A DNA stretch of 64,000 bases from an uncultured Shewanella sp. (GTDB lineage: Bacteria; Pseudomonadota; Gammaproteobacteria; Enterobacterales; Shewanellaceae): contig NZ_CANMIO010000013.1 of the NCBI RefSeq assembly GCF_947497935.1, positions 58,956 to 122,955 on the forward strand, given 5' to 3'. Both the position numbers and the translations under genes were made by a program. Each line of letters begins with the position of its first letter. Position 1 is the first letter of the stretch. The notes beneath the pieces were generated by a model that saw only the letters and a program-made list of their open reading frames with translations, did no database searches and was not told the origin of the DNA. This document shows positions 55,492 through 64,000 of the stretch, piece by piece.

Positions 55492-56433
55492 TTACTTACG
55501 CTTTGCATACAACTCTTTTAAGGGCTCATCCCAATATGGCGGGGTGCCGATATGATCTTTTATAAAATCAATAAAGGCGCTCACCTTAGGAGCCAAATGT
55601 TTACGTCTTGGATAAACAGCCTGCAGAGGCAAGTGATGAGTTAATTGCCAATCTTCAAGAATAGGAACTAGCGTCCCCTTTTCAAGTTCATCTTCAAGCA
55701 AGTAACTCGCTAGATAAACCACACCGAGTCCGCTCACTGCAGCCGACTTAAGCGCTGGGGCATTATCGACTCTGAAATTACCTGTTACGCCAATTTCACA
55801 GTAATCATCGCCTTGCTTAAACTGCCATACGCTATGCTCATGCCACTCACCTTGGTAAACCAAGCAATTATGATCCACCAGCTGCTCTGGGCGGCTAGGA
55901 ACACCGTGCTGCTCAACGTATGATGGCGAGGCCGCGAGTAAAAATTGGCACTTCATTAATGGTCTTGCGACCATACCTAAGGGTAATTGCTCTGACATGG
56001 TAAGCAGTAAATCTAGACCTTCACTGACCACGTCAACCTTATGGTCAAGTAAGCTTACTTGCAGTTCTAGTTCTGGATGCCTTGCCATAAATTCGGGTAA
56101 AGCAGGAATGATATGCATGGTACCGAAAGACTGGGAAATACCCACTTTCAATACGCCGCGGGTAGCGTCATTAAGATTATGCACGCTGGCAACGGCTTGA
56201 TCGGCATCCCTTAGTAGTTCTTCACCTTGGGTATATAACAGCTGCCCAGCTTCCGTTAAACTCAAGCTTCTGGTGGTACGTTGGATAAGCTGAACACCCA
56301 ATTTATGCTCTAAATCGGCTACTTGGGTACTGACTTTTGACTTTGATATGCCTAACTTTCTCGCCGCCGAGCTAAAACTCCCCGCTCGAGCCACATGGGT
56401 GAAAATTGCGATCGGTTCTAAAAGTTCTAACAT
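55492..56433 (-). CDS. LysR-family transcriptional regulator
   Basis: 313 aa. Winged helix GSFSSAARKLGISKSKVSTQ near residues 17-36, effector domain from about 90 (GVLKVGISQSFGTMHIIPAL). The CrgA/DhaR-like type, with Ser-rich HTH and a C-terminal region IDFIKDHIGTPPYWDEPL. No target gene adjoins; the neighbour on either side is distant. Target and inducer unknown. Confidence 0.9.
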   Translation of the reverse strand: MLELLEPIAIFTHVARAGSFSSAARKLGISKSKVSTQVADLEHKLGVQLIQRTTRSLSLTEAGQLLYTQGEELLRDADQAVASVHNLNDATRGVLKVGISQSFGTMHIIPALPEFMARHPELELQVSLLDHKVDVVSEGLDLLLTMSEQLPLGMVARPLMKCQFLLAASPSYVEQHGVPSRPEQLVDHNCLVYQGEWHEHSVWQFKQGDDYCEIGVTGNFRVDNAPALKSAAVSGLGVVYLASYLLEDELEKGTLVPILEDWQLTHHLPLQAVYPRRKHLAPKVSAFIDFIKDHIGTPPYWDEPLKELYAKRK

Positions 56434-56820
56434 GTAAATCGCCTTAAGGTGTTTACGAGAGTAATAGTACTTCCATCGCTAAGACATGTTATTTTGTATA
56501 AAAACAATATCTTAAGTGAATACGCGTACGTTAGAGTAGAGTTTTTATTATTTAACCAAATATTGGTTTTTGTTTTTATTTTTAGAAGTATACCAAAAAA
56601 TCCTCATAACTCATCAAATTAAGTCGTTTAGGCTAATACTAGAGTGGTAGTAACGACAAAGTTGAATAGCGATTATACCTCACAACGGAAAAGCCCCTGC
56701 ACAAAGGTGGGATGCAGGGGGCGTTGCAAGACAGTCAAAAGCAACAGGTTTACTTCTTATATTTACTAAATCAAATCATTTAGTAATGACAATCGGTACA
56801 AAGAGTCCTGTAAAGCCGGC
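56434..56820. other. Intergenic region LysR / yggN
   Basis: 387 bp, holding the LysR promoter (leftward) and the yggN terminator at 56693-56722. Nothing else is visible. Confidence 0.4.
56693..56722 (-). terminator. Terminator of yggN
   Basis: On the minus strand GCCCCCTGCA and TGCAGGGGC pair, followed by TTTTCC. Confidence 0.75.
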
Positions 56821-57636
56821 TCACTCAAGTAACCTTGTATTAGCAGATTCAACTAACGGATAATTAGCAAGTTGAGGAATTTCATCGCGTAATTGCTTTT
56901 CTAGTGCCACAAGCGACTTGAAGTTTTCACATAACTTTTCGCCACGAGCTTCTATGTCTTCGGCTTGTTGCTCCATCTGCATCTCAATTTCTTCACCAAT
57001 TGAGTCCATTTTTACCGAGAACGACTCCATCTTTTGCTCAAAACTATCGCCATCACCCGACATCATCTGTGCACCAAGAGTCATCATCATACTACCTAAA
57101 GAGTTTTGCACTAACTCTTCCATCTCTTGCTCAAACTCGTCGCCAAAAGCATCTTCTAAAGAAGACTCTGTTGAGCCGAGGTAAAACTTATCACCATGCT
57201 GGTAAGCCACCTTTTCGATACGCTGCTCAAGTCCTGCCATCATCTCGTCAATTTTAGCGCCCGCGCTATCACCTAATAGTGGCGTCAGGGCTAAGCTCAC
57301 TGCCGTTGATGCCATCTCAACAGCATCGTTAACCAGTGAAATAACTTCAGGGACCTGTGCAGAAACCTCCTGCGAATACTGATTTACTAATGCTTGCTGC
57401 TCGCTATTGAGTGAAACTTGCTTGCCATTAACAAACAACTTATCCATTTCGATACGATACTTTTCTTCACCGACTTCACTGATAATCAGTTTCTTCGGCT
57501 CCACTGTAACGTCGTAGTTAAGAGAAACCTCGCACTCATTAGTCATATCATGGTCGCTATGAGCAGCAACGGTCTGTAGGCTAGTTGCCGACAACAATAC
57601 GGCAGAGATCCCAACAGAGGTAAGTAGTTTTTTCAT
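56821..57636 (-). CDS. yggN: DUF2884 periplasmic protein YggN
   Basis: 271 aa. Signal peptide (GISAVLLSATSLQTVAA), then a beta segment with two Cys (NECEVSLNYDV and later EKLCENFK) and a long acidic, Met-rich helical part (residues about 130-235: EEIEMQMEQQAEDIEARGEK), probably coiled coil. Matches the YggN family; always near yggL/trmB. Function unknown. Confidence 0.9.
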   Translation of the reverse strand: MKKLLTSVGISAVLLSATSLQTVAAHSDHDMTNECEVSLNYDVTVEPKKLIISEVGEEKYRIEMDKLFVNGKQVSLNSEQQALVNQYSQEVSAQVPEVISLVNDAVEMASTAVSLALTPLLGDSAGAKIDEMMAGLEQRIEKVAYQHGDKFYLGSTESSLEDAFGDEFEQEMEELVQNSLGSMMMTLGAQMMSGDGDSFEQKMESFSVKMDSIGEEIEMQMEQQAEDIEARGEKLCENFKSLVALEKQLRDEIPQLANYPLVESANTRLLE

Positions 57637-57781
57637 CGCATAAGTCCTTTATCGCTATTGTCTGTATGATTTTTTCAATCTTGATAGAATATAAAGCACA
57701 GACCGTGCCAGATACAATAAGCAACTGTTTACAAAGGCTTTACAATTAATACTGGTGAGTGTTGACTCGCGGTTAAACAAC

Positions 57782-57817
57782 ATATTTGGCCAATCAAACT
57801 AATAATTGGCCAAATAT
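57782..57817. promoter_or_regulatory. Perfect 13-bp-arm inverted repeat glsB/yggN
   Basis: ATATTTGGCCAAT (57782-57794) and ATTGGCCAAATAT (57805-57817) are exact complements, ten bases apart. It lies between the glsB stop and the yggN start. Little T-run follows, so it may be an operator or an mRNA-stabilising hairpin. Confidence 0.6.
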
Positions 57818-57865
57818 CACAACCCGCAGAGATTGAAACAGAGGTAAAAATTAAACGAAGGAAAA

Positions 57866-58780
57866 CTAGAAGATTGAACGACCTAAGGTTTGACTCAAGG
57901 CTTCTAACACTGCCGTGCCAGCCAAGGAATTACCGTTAGCGTCCAGCTCAGGTGACCATACGCACACAGACATATCACCAGGAATAACAGCAATAATTCC
58001 ACCACCCACACCACTTTTACCCGGCATGCCCACTCGATAGGCAAACTCACCAGCACCATCATAAAGTCCTGACGTGGCTAATAAGGCATTTAACTGTCTA
58101 TTTTGCACGGGTGTAATAAGTTGTTTTCCAGCTAGACTTTTACCTGAGTTAGCCAAGTAAAACATCGCTCTGGATAGATCTGCGCAGCTCATACGAAGCG
58201 AGCAATAGTGAAAGTAACTGTGCAGTACGGTATCGACGTCGTTATTAAAGTTACCAAATGATTTCATCAGGTAAGCAATCGCGGCATTTCTCGCACTGTG
58301 TTGATACTCTGATGCAGCAACCACTTTATCGTAACCGAGTCGTTGGTTTTCACTTAAACCACGAACAATCTCCAGCATACGATGCTTTGGTGCACCGAGT
58401 CGGCTCTGTAAGAGATCGGCGATAACCAGCGCGCCAGCGTTGATGAATGGATTTCTAGGAACGCCTTTTTCCAATTCTACCTGTACTAGAGAATTAAAAG
58501 AGTGACCAGACGGCTCTTTACCGACTCGACACCAAATCTCATCTTCTTCATACAGCATAAGCGCTAAGGTAAGGCTGAACACCTTAGAGATACTCTGAAT
58601 TGAAAAGGGCTCGAGATAATCTCCAGCCCCTATTGTGACACCGTCGGAGGTTGTCACTGCAATACCTAGCTTATTAGCATCAACTTGGGCGAGGGCTGGA
58701 ATATAATCAGCTACCTTGCCCTGTCCAAGAAGAGGTCGCACTTTTTCGACGATCTCTTCAAGTAATGCCAATTCAGGCAT
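57866..58780 (-). CDS. glsB: Glutaminase
   Basis: Hydrolyses glutamine to glutamate and ammonia. 304 aa. Beta-lactamase-like Ser-X-X-Lys motif [16 protein letters not shown] near residue 64, [13 protein letters not shown] near 114, and [23 protein letters not shown] near 240. Starts at ATG 58780, whose A is the last base of the yggL stop (TAATG), so coupled to yggL. Confidence 0.95.
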   Translation of the reverse strand: MPELALLEEIVEKVRPLLGQGKVADYIPALAQVDANKLGIAVTTSDGVTIGAGDYLEPFSIQSISKVFSLTLALMLYEEDEIWCRVGKEPSGHSFNSLVQVELEKGVPRNPFINAGALVIADLLQSRLGAPKHRMLEIVRGLSENQRLGYDKVVAASEYQHSARNAAIAYLMKSFGNFNNDVDTVLHSYFHYCSLRMSCADLSRAMFYLANSGKSLAGKQLITPVQNRQLNALLATSGLYDGAGEFAYRVGMPGKSGVGGGIIAVIPGDMSVCVWSPELDANGNSLAGTAVLEALSQTLGRSIF

Positions 58781-59106
58781 TAGCCCCACCAAATATCGAA
58801 AAGCTCACCAATTTCTAGATCTGATACTGGTTGAGCATCGAAGAATGCTTTAACTGCTGCGCGGTTCTCTTCTGTACATTTACCAATATCTTGAGTGGCA
58901 ATAATACCTTCCCACTCTTTGTGTCCACCACCATGATAACCAAGACCTGCTGGCTCAATGACTTCATCGATAAACTGATCAACGATTGCATCGATTTGCT
59001 CTTCAGTTACTGATTCATTGAATGTCCAGTTAACATCGAATCCAAACTCTTGGAACTCATCTACGCGTAATTTTTTACGTAAGCGACGGCTACGGTTTGC
59101 TGCCAT
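58780..59106 (-). CDS. yggL: YggL (DUF469) ribosome-associated protein
   Basis: 108 aa, basic start ([21 protein letters not shown]), then [24 protein letters not shown] near residues 48-70, the conserved family signature. A 50S-subunit-associated role is proposed in Pseudomonas and E. coli. SD GGAG before the ATG; overlaps glsB. Confidence 0.93.
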   Translation of the reverse strand: MAANRSRRLRKKLRVDEFQEFGFDVNWTFNESVTEEQIDAIVDQFIDEVIEPAGLGYHGGGHKEWEGIIATQDIGKCTEENRAAVKAFFDAQPVSDLEIGELFDIWWG

Positions 59107-59156
59107 GGTTGTTCTCCTAGATAACTTATTTTTAAAGTATATGTTTTGTTGAGCGA

Positions 59157-59870
59157 TTAAACTCGCTCAAACATAAGATCCCAAACACCATGACCTAAAC
59201 GGTGGCCACGCGCTTCGAATTTGGTTAGTGGACGGTGATCAGGACGTTCAACAACGTCACCTGTAGCAGACTGGTTTTTATAACCAGGTGCCGCAGTCAT
59301 CACTTCCAGCATATGTTCGCTGTAGTTTTCCCAATCGGTTGCAAGGTGGAATACACCGCCAACTTTAAGTTTGCTACGGATCAATTCGGCAAAAGGCGCC
59401 TGAACGATACGACGCTTATGGTGACGCTTCTTATGCCAAGGATCTGGGAAGAATAGTTGTACACGAGACAAGCTGCCTTCGGCAATGCTGTTCTCTAGAA
59501 CTTCAATCGCATCATGGTGATAAACACGTAGGTTAGTCACGCCCGCTTCGGCAGCTTCAGCCAAACAAGCACCAACACCTGGTTTATGTACTTCGATACC
59601 GATAAAGTTTAATTCTGGAGCAGCCTTAGCCATTTCGACTAAAGACGCGCCCATACCAAAACCGATCTCTAAAACGGTATCCGCTTCACGACCAAACACT
59701 TCGACTAAATCGATTGCTTCTGGAGTGTAATCTAGGCCCATTATTGGCCACTGCTGCTCCATTGCTTGAGCCTGGCCTTTAGTTAGGCGCCCCTCTCTCA
59801 ATACAAAGCTTCTCACTTTGCGAAGGTATTTACCTTCTTCATTGAATTCAGCGGTTGTTACGTCGCTCAT
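59157..59870 (-). CDS. trmB: tRNA (guanine-N7)-methyltransferase TrmB
   Basis: Makes m7G46 in tRNAs. 237 aa. SAM site [16 protein letters not shown] near residue 68 and the family motif [21 protein letters not shown] near 140-160 (catalytic Asp). ATG at 59870 has GAGGG before it; an in-frame ATG four codons upstream is less likely. 50 bp upstream of yggL. Confidence 0.95.
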   Translation of the reverse strand: MSDVTTAEFNEEGKYLRKVRSFVLREGRLTKGQAQAMEQQWPIMGLDYTPEAIDLVEVFGREADTVLEIGFGMGASLVEMAKAAPELNFIGIEVHKPGVGACLAEAAEAGVTNLRVYHHDAIEVLENSIAEGSLSRVQLFFPDPWHKKRHHKRRIVQAPFAELIRSKLKVGGVFHLATDWENYSEHMLEVMTAAPGYKNQSATGDVVERPDHRPLTKFEARGHRLGHGVWDLMFERV

Positions 59871-60143
59871 TTTCGCCCTCACTTAAGGCTGCTCTAGCAT
59901 TAGACAGCTATTATTAAAAAAAGAAAGGCATTATCCAAAGTTAAACCTTCAGTGCAAGCCTTATTGTGGCGAAATTATACCAATAATCTCAGTTTGTGCG
60001 AGCGACAGCTTTAGTTTGCCCGCAAATAACTTGTTTTAGTGCTCAAGCACTGTACGTATCCATTCGTAATTTGCATCATTTTTGCCTTAATAAAGCACAA
60101 GTGTTGGCTTGTTAATCGCCAAGGCTAAAGTTACACTGCGCCG

Positions 60144-61208
60144 ATGAAAACTACCGCCTCTTTTTCAACACGAATTATTACTTGGTACGACAACTTCGGT
60201 CGTAAACAGCTTCCTTGGCAAATCACTAAAACCCCATATAAAGTGTGGGTTTCAGAGATCATGCTACAACAAACCCAGGTTGCTACCGTTATCCCCTATT
60301 TCGAAAAATTTATCGCGCGATTTCCTGATATCGATACCCTAGCAAACGCCGAACAAGATGAAGTGCTGCACTATTGGACAGGGCTTGGGTATTACGCCCG
60401 CGCACGAAATCTACATAAAGCAGCCCAAACCATGCAATCACAGTTTAGTGGTGAGTTTCCAACCGACTTTGATGATGTTTTAGCGCTGCCAGGTATTGGC
60501 CGTTCCACCGCTGGCGCGGTATTGTCTTTATCTCTTGGGCTTAATTTCCCCATTCTCGACGGTAACGTGAAGCGAGTTTTGGCGCGCCATGGCGCAATCG
60601 AAGGTTGGCCCGGTAAAAAACCAGTAGAACAGCAACTTTGGCTATTAACTGAAAGCCTAACCCCAGCAAAAGATATCCAAAAATATAACCAAGCCATGAT
60701 GGATATCGGTGCAACGGTATGCACCCGTTCAAAACCTAACTGCGCTCAATGCCCAGTAGCAATCGATTGTAAGGCTCAGTTAAGCGGTCGTCAGAGCGAG
60801 TATCCGGGTAAAAAACCAAAGAAAACCATTCCTGAAAAATCGGCTTGGCTGCTAGTCATTGAAGATAATCATCAAGTGCAGCTTGAGAAGCGTCCTTCGG
60901 CGGGTATTTGGGGCGGACTCTGGTGCTTCCCGCAGTTTAGTCAACGCCAAGAGTTAGATACTTATATAAAAGACAAACAACTAAAGGTGAGTTCTGAGCT
61001 TGAACTAACAGGATTTAGACACACCTTTAGCCACTTTCACCTCGATGTCCAGCCTGTACTCATACGGGCAACAGGGCATAGCGATAACCAGATCATGGAA
61101 CAAACATCCACTGTCTGGTATAACTTAACTCATCCACCTAAAGTTGGTTTAGCCTCGGCCACCGAGCGAATTTTGGCCGACTTAGGTTCTGTATTAAATA
61201 AGGAGTAA
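60144..61208 (+). CDS. mutY: A/G-specific adenine glycosylase MutY
   Basis: Removes adenine mispaired with 8-oxoguanine. 354 aa. Catalytic Glu in [18 protein letters not shown] (near residue 37), helix-hairpin-helix [18 protein letters not shown] (near 118) with Asp in [15 protein letters not shown], the 4Fe-4S ligands in [17 protein letters not shown], and a C-terminal NUDIX-like domain. Divergent from trmB and 2 bp from yggX. Confidence 0.95.
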   Translation: MKTTASFSTRIITWYDNFGRKQLPWQITKTPYKVWVSEIMLQQTQVATVIPYFEKFIARFPDIDTLANAEQDEVLHYWTGLGYYARARNLHKAAQTMQSQFSGEFPTDFDDVLALPGIGRSTAGAVLSLSLGLNFPILDGNVKRVLARHGAIEGWPGKKPVEQQLWLLTESLTPAKDIQKYNQAMMDIGATVCTRSKPNCAQCPVAIDCKAQLSGRQSEYPGKKPKKTIPEKSAWLLVIEDNHQVQLEKRPSAGIWGGLWCFPQFSQRQELDTYIKDKQLKVSSELELTGFRHTFSHFHLDVQPVLIRATGHSDNQIMEQTSTVWYNLTHPPKVGLASATERILADLGSVLNKE

Positions 61209-61210
61209 TC

Positions 61211-61489
61211 ATGGCTCGCACAGTAAACTGCGTGTATTTAAACAAAGAAGCAGAAGGCCTAGGTTTTCAGCTTTACCCTGGCGATTTGGGAAAGCGTATT
61301 TTCGACAATGTCAGTAAAGAAGCCTGGGCACTTTGGCAGTCAAAGCAAACCATGTTGATCAACGAAAAGAAACTTAACATGATGAATGTTGGTGACCGTA
61401 AATTTCTTGAAGAGCAGATGGTAAACTTTCTGTTTGAAGGCAAAGACGTTGAGATTGAGGGTTACGTCCCTCAAAAAGATGACGAGTAA
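61211..61489 (+). CDS. yggX: Fe(II)-trafficking protein YggX
   Basis: 92 aa. [20 protein letters not shown] at the start with the conserved Cys7, and [19 protein letters not shown] near residue 37. Protects Fe-S clusters from oxidants, which fits its pairing with the 4Fe-4S enzyme MutY two bases upstream. SD AAGGAG. Confidence 0.95.
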   Translation: MARTVNCVYLNKEAEGLGFQLYPGDLGKRIFDNVSKEAWALWQSKQTMLINEKKLNMMNVGDRKFLEEQMVNFLFEGKDVEIEGYVPQKDDE

Positions 61490-61517
61490 GCATCAAAACG
61501 TCTAAAATGAAACGATA

Positions 61518-61550
61518 GAGGCGTCGCTTAAATTAAGCGGCGCCTTTTTA
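61518..61550 (+). terminator. Terminator of mutY-yggX
   Basis: AGGCGTCGCTTAA and TTAAGCGGCGCCT pair (one mismatch), then TTTTTA. Confidence 0.85.
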
Positions 61551-61862
61551 TTTTGCAGCCACCAATTATTTCGACTAGGCCAGCCCAAGCTAGACTTTTA
61601 AGCATCCTGCCCCTACCCAATGTTCAGTTAACAGCCGCAAATTCCCCCACCACTCTGATTAGACGTTATATCTAAAGCCAAATCATAAACAAAGCGAACA
61701 GTTTTTCAGCCAGCTTTAAAATACAATGATTAAATTAACGACTAAAGCACCGAATTCACTAGCCCCTAGCCAGTTTTTAACCATAAATGCCTCCATGATT
61801 GTTCACAATTTGAAATACTGCACACAAACTAAGCGAACAGTCTGTATTAAGTAAAAAAGCTC

Positions 61863-61891
61863 TTGCGGGAATTTTTGCACCGCTATAAGAT
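61863..61891 (+). promoter_or_regulatory. tRNA promoter, unit 1
   Basis: TTGCGG -35, 17-bp spacer, TAAGAT -10, followed by a GC-rich discriminator (ACGCGC), as in stringently controlled stable-RNA promoters. The DNA from ACGCGC to the tRNA is repeated almost unchanged before the other two tRNA-Phe genes. Confidence 0.75.
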
Positions 61892-61971
61892 ACGCGCACT
61901 CCAAACGAGACAGGCTTTAAAGCCCAGTTTGAAGTAGCAAATCTAACGCATACAATTAGTAGCGATTAGTT

Positions 61972-62047
61972 GCCCGAATAGCTCAGTCGGTAGAGCAGAG
62001 GATTGAAAATCCTCGTGTCCCTGGTTCGATTCCGGGTTCGGGCACCA
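61972..62047 (+). tRNA. tRNA-Phe(GAA), copy 1
   Basis: 76 nt, acceptor GCCCGAA/TTCGGGC, encoded CCA, anticodon GAA in loop TTGAAAA, T arm GGTTCGATTCC. Identical to copy 2 and to the visible part of copy 3. Confidence 0.97.
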
Positions 62048-62099
62048 ACATTTATTAATGAGTTTACTGACTTGATTAGTTAACTGGTTAAGCAAATAA

Positions 62100-62175
<76 letters not shown>

Positions 62176-62182
62176 TAAAAAC

Positions 62183-62212
62183 AAAAAAGCCACTCCTTCG
62201 AGTGGCTTTTTT
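62183..62212 (+). terminator. Terminator of tRNA unit 1
   Basis: AAAAAAGCCACT and AGTGGCTTTTTT form a stem with loop CCTTCG. Confidence 0.9.
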
Positions 62213-62249
62213 GTATCTGAAATTCCTGCGCCTTAATTATTTTCAACGT

Positions 62250-62582
62250 TTATACCAATCAGTATAAGAAGTTGATCTACGCAGAGCGGCTTTTGGCAAA
62301 CTAATTCAAGGCGAATAGCTGTAAGAGTGGCTATCCCCTTGTAAAGCTGTTCAACGCTGAAGTAGGTAGCCAAAAACGCTCCAGAATGGCGAGTTTTAGC
62401 GACTCAGCTGCTGTGACTTCTAAGGTTCAAGAGGGAGCTTAACCCTAGTTCAACTATGCTCTTCACTCGTGGCAAACCACATGGATGTGGTGAATGTCAT
62501 TAATGCAGGAGCATTTAATGACCTTGCATCAGAACCGCTAAACTCTCGCTGAGCGACCAAATCTTTATACTGATTGGTATTA
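62250..62582. mobile_element. MITE-like element, about 330 bp
   Basis: Left end TATACCAATCAGTATAAGAAG and right end, read inverted, TAATACCAATCAGTATAAAGA share at least 15 exact terminal bases (TACCAATCAGTATAA). No transposase frame inside. A diverged partial copy of its right part (GCTAAACTCTCGCTGAG..AATCTTTATA) lies at 63105-63140, and single terminal motifs lie at several other places in the window. Confidence 0.7.
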
Positions 62583-63104
62583 CACTTCTACGCTAGCCCT
62601 TCTCTCTAAAGTAATTCAAATCATTATCCGAGCAAAAAACAGCTAGATATTGCTTACCTACGGCCAACAATAACCAGTATAAAAACCAAAATATCTGCGT
62701 GTTATTGGCACATTAATTCAAAAGCGGATGAATGAAGCAATTGAATAAAGCAGCGTATAACCAAAAAAACTCTTTGCTGGTCAGTCTTAGCTTATCCAAT
62801 GCAGTATTAACAATACTTAAAGCCAGCTTGACTATCTCCTTCACTCGTTACTTTCTGTATTGCATTACATCTTCCCGACATTCATAGGGCCCTCCCACAC
62901 ATAAGAGATCTGATGCAGCAAATGCCCCCATAGTTCACAGAAGAAGTGCACCATTATATGTTTCTAGAAGATACGAGTTCAAAAAGGACCGAAACTAGAG
63001 TGATGCACGAGTGATGTAAGGCCGATGTCTGAGCGATATGGAAAAATTTAACGAAGAAACTGCATACGCCATTGCGGGGAGTAACTAATGAGCGCATATC
63101 AAAT

Positions 63105-63140
63105 GCGCTAAACTCTCGCTGAGCAATCAAATCTTTATAG
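63105..63140. repeat. Fragment of the MITE-like element right end
   Basis: GCTAAACTCTCGCTGAG, then CAAATCTTTATA, as at 62537-62570; it stops before the ACTGATTGG terminal motif, so it is a decayed copy. Confidence 0.6.
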
Positions 63141-63240
63141 TGAACGCCATAGAACCGGTGGAATATGCTTCGAATAAGAGAAAAAATAAGCAGCAAACTC
63201 ATGCGGAGTCTATTTGTTGCGCAGTCGCACTGAAAAGCAC

Positions 63241-63269
63241 TTGCACCTTAGAAAGCATCGCTATACTAT
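63241..63269 (+). promoter_or_regulatory. tRNA promoter, unit 2
   Basis: TTGCAC, 17-bp spacer, TACTAT, then ACGCGC discriminator. Confidence 0.75.
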
Positions 63270-63348
63270 ACGCGCACTCCAAACGAGACAGGCTTTAAAG
63301 CCAGTTTGAAGTAGCAAATCTAACGCATACGATTAGTATCGCTTAGTT

Positions 63349-63424
63349 GCCCGAATAGCTCAGTCGGTAGAGCAGAGGATTGAAAATCCTCGTGTCCCTG
63401 GTTCGATTCCGGGTTCGGGCACCA
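63349..63424 (+). tRNA. tRNA-Phe(GAA), copy 2
   Basis: Identical to copy 1 over all 76 nt. Confidence 0.97.
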
Positions 63425-63476
63425 ACATTTATTAATGAGTTCACTAACTTGATTAGATAACTTATTAAGCAAATAA

Positions 63477-63552
<76 letters not shown>

Positions 63553-63559
63553 TAAAAAC

Positions 63560-63589
63560 AAAAAAGCCACTCAATGAGTGGCTTTTTTG
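63560..63589 (+). terminator. Terminator of tRNA unit 2
   Basis: AAAAAAGCCACTC and GAGTGGCTTTTTT form the same stem as in unit 1 with a changed loop (AAT). Confidence 0.9.
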
Positions 63590-63929
63590 TATCTGCGAAA
63601 CATCCATAAATCCAGTCTGAGTATCAGCATCTCCTAACCTTTATAGGTAAGAACATAGTGATGCGTGCTAATACCAATCAGGGTAATTCTTTCCCCCAAG
63701 GTTATTAACGAGTTATTCAGTTTACAAAATTAACACCCGTTTATTAGCGTTTTTTTAATCAACAAGACATGTAAAACAAGACGTTGGGTTACAATTTGCC
63801 CAGTTAACAAAAAAAGCACTTGCACCTTCTAAAACATCGCTATATTATACGCGCACTCCAAACGAGACAGGCTTTTAAAGCTTAGTTTGAAGTAGCAAAT
63901 CTAACGCATACTATTAGTAGCGATTAGTT
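63590..63929. other. Spacer before tRNA unit 3
   Basis: 340 bp. Holds a partial MITE terminal motif (TAATACCAATCAGG, 63669-63682) and the third tRNA promoter (63820-63848). No ORF. Confidence 0.5.
63820..63848 (+). promoter_or_regulatory. tRNA promoter, unit 3
   Basis: TTGCAC, 17-bp spacer, TATTAT, then ACGCGC discriminator. Confidence 0.75.
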
Positions 63930-64000
63930 GCCCGAATAGCTCAGTCGGTAGAGCAGAGGATTGAAAATCCTCGTGTCCCTGGTTCGATTCCGGGTTCGGG
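63930..64000 (+). tRNA. tRNA-Phe(GAA), copy 3 (partial, window end)
   Basis: The first 71 nt match copies 1 and 2 exactly; the last five (CACCA) fall beyond the window. A tRNA-Thr probably follows outside. Confidence 0.95.

Larger units (their letters stand above)
61490..61971. other. Intergenic region mutY-yggX / tRNA
   Basis: 482 bp. Contains the yggX terminator (61518-61550) and the first tRNA promoter (61863-61891). No ORF supported. Confidence 0.5.
62213..63240. other. Spacer between tRNA units 1 and 2
   Basis: About 1 kb without coding support. It holds the MITE-like element (62250-62582) and, around 63108-63140, a fragment matching that element's right end. The rest is AT-rich and unassigned. 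Confidence 0.55.

Noticed and set aside
62954..63202. 82-codon minus-strand frame between tRNA units
   Set aside because: It overlaps the MITE fragment and has no SD or recognisable sequence.
62213..63240. Prophage or island at the tRNA genes
   Set aside because: No integrase, no phage-type frame and no tRNA-end duplication marking att sites.

Overview
The window reads as chromosomal DNA of a marine gammaproteobacterium of the genus Shewanella. The main evidence is a surface multiheme cytochrome of the OmcA/UndA family, the gene order pilU-pilT-yggS-proC-yggT-yggU-DUF4426-rdgB-hemW and yggN-glsB-yggL-trmB-mutY-yggX, a malQ-glgB-glgX glycogen operon, and many genus-type exported proteins. Species cannot be fixed from sequence reading alone.

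Layout. (1) 1-7003, minus strand: malQ, glgB and a partial glgX, a glycogen/maltodextrin operon; malQ carries an in-frame 9-bp minisatellite. (2) 7494-13721: a YiaY-type Fe-alcohol dehydrogenase, a candidate small RNA with an extended -10 promoter, and an AcrAB-type RND pair. (3) 14177-22063: an unknown 120-aa protein, a type II NADH dehydrogenase, a ToxR/CadC-like membrane regulator, an eleven-heme UndA-like cytochrome and a cluster of non-coding repeats (two units with a 264-bp period plus a diverged one). (4) 22064-29318: a small lipoprotein, a thioesterase, two tandem PhoA-type phosphatases with an unknown exported protein, threonine aldolase and a TRIC-type channel. (5) 29412-35828: MscS with an OmpA-like partner, a TonB receptor behind what looks like a class II FNR/EtrA promoter, a PACE efflux protein with a divergent LysR regulator, a DUF4136 lipoprotein, and a small membrane protein whose consensus promoter is overlapped by a perfect Fur box. 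(6) 36107-45961: conserved housekeeping genes (yciH, yqgE, ruvX, hemH, pilU, pilT, yggS, proC, yggT, yggU, DUF4426, rdgB, hemW).

(7) 46117-56433 looks like an accessory stretch inserted into the otherwise conserved hemW-to-yggN order. It holds a DUF885 protein, an orphan cytochrome bd subunit I-like protein followed by a 23-codon CydX-like membrane peptide with no CydB, a frameshifted LysR gene, a TehA/SLAC1-type transporter, a 667-aa protein of unknown function, a small exported protein, a hairpin-rich intergenic region and a second LysR regulator. The orphan CydA-like/CydX-like pair is the best candidate for an undescribed system: heme b558 and quinol-loop features are kept, but the positions matching E. 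coli Glu99 and Glu107 are not. (8) 56821-61489: yggN, glsB, yggL, trmB and divergent mutY-yggX. (9) 61972-64000: tandem tRNA-Phe/tRNA-Thr units with near-identical stringent-type promoters, interrupted by a MITE-like element of about 330 bp whose terminal motif recurs at several other places in the window.
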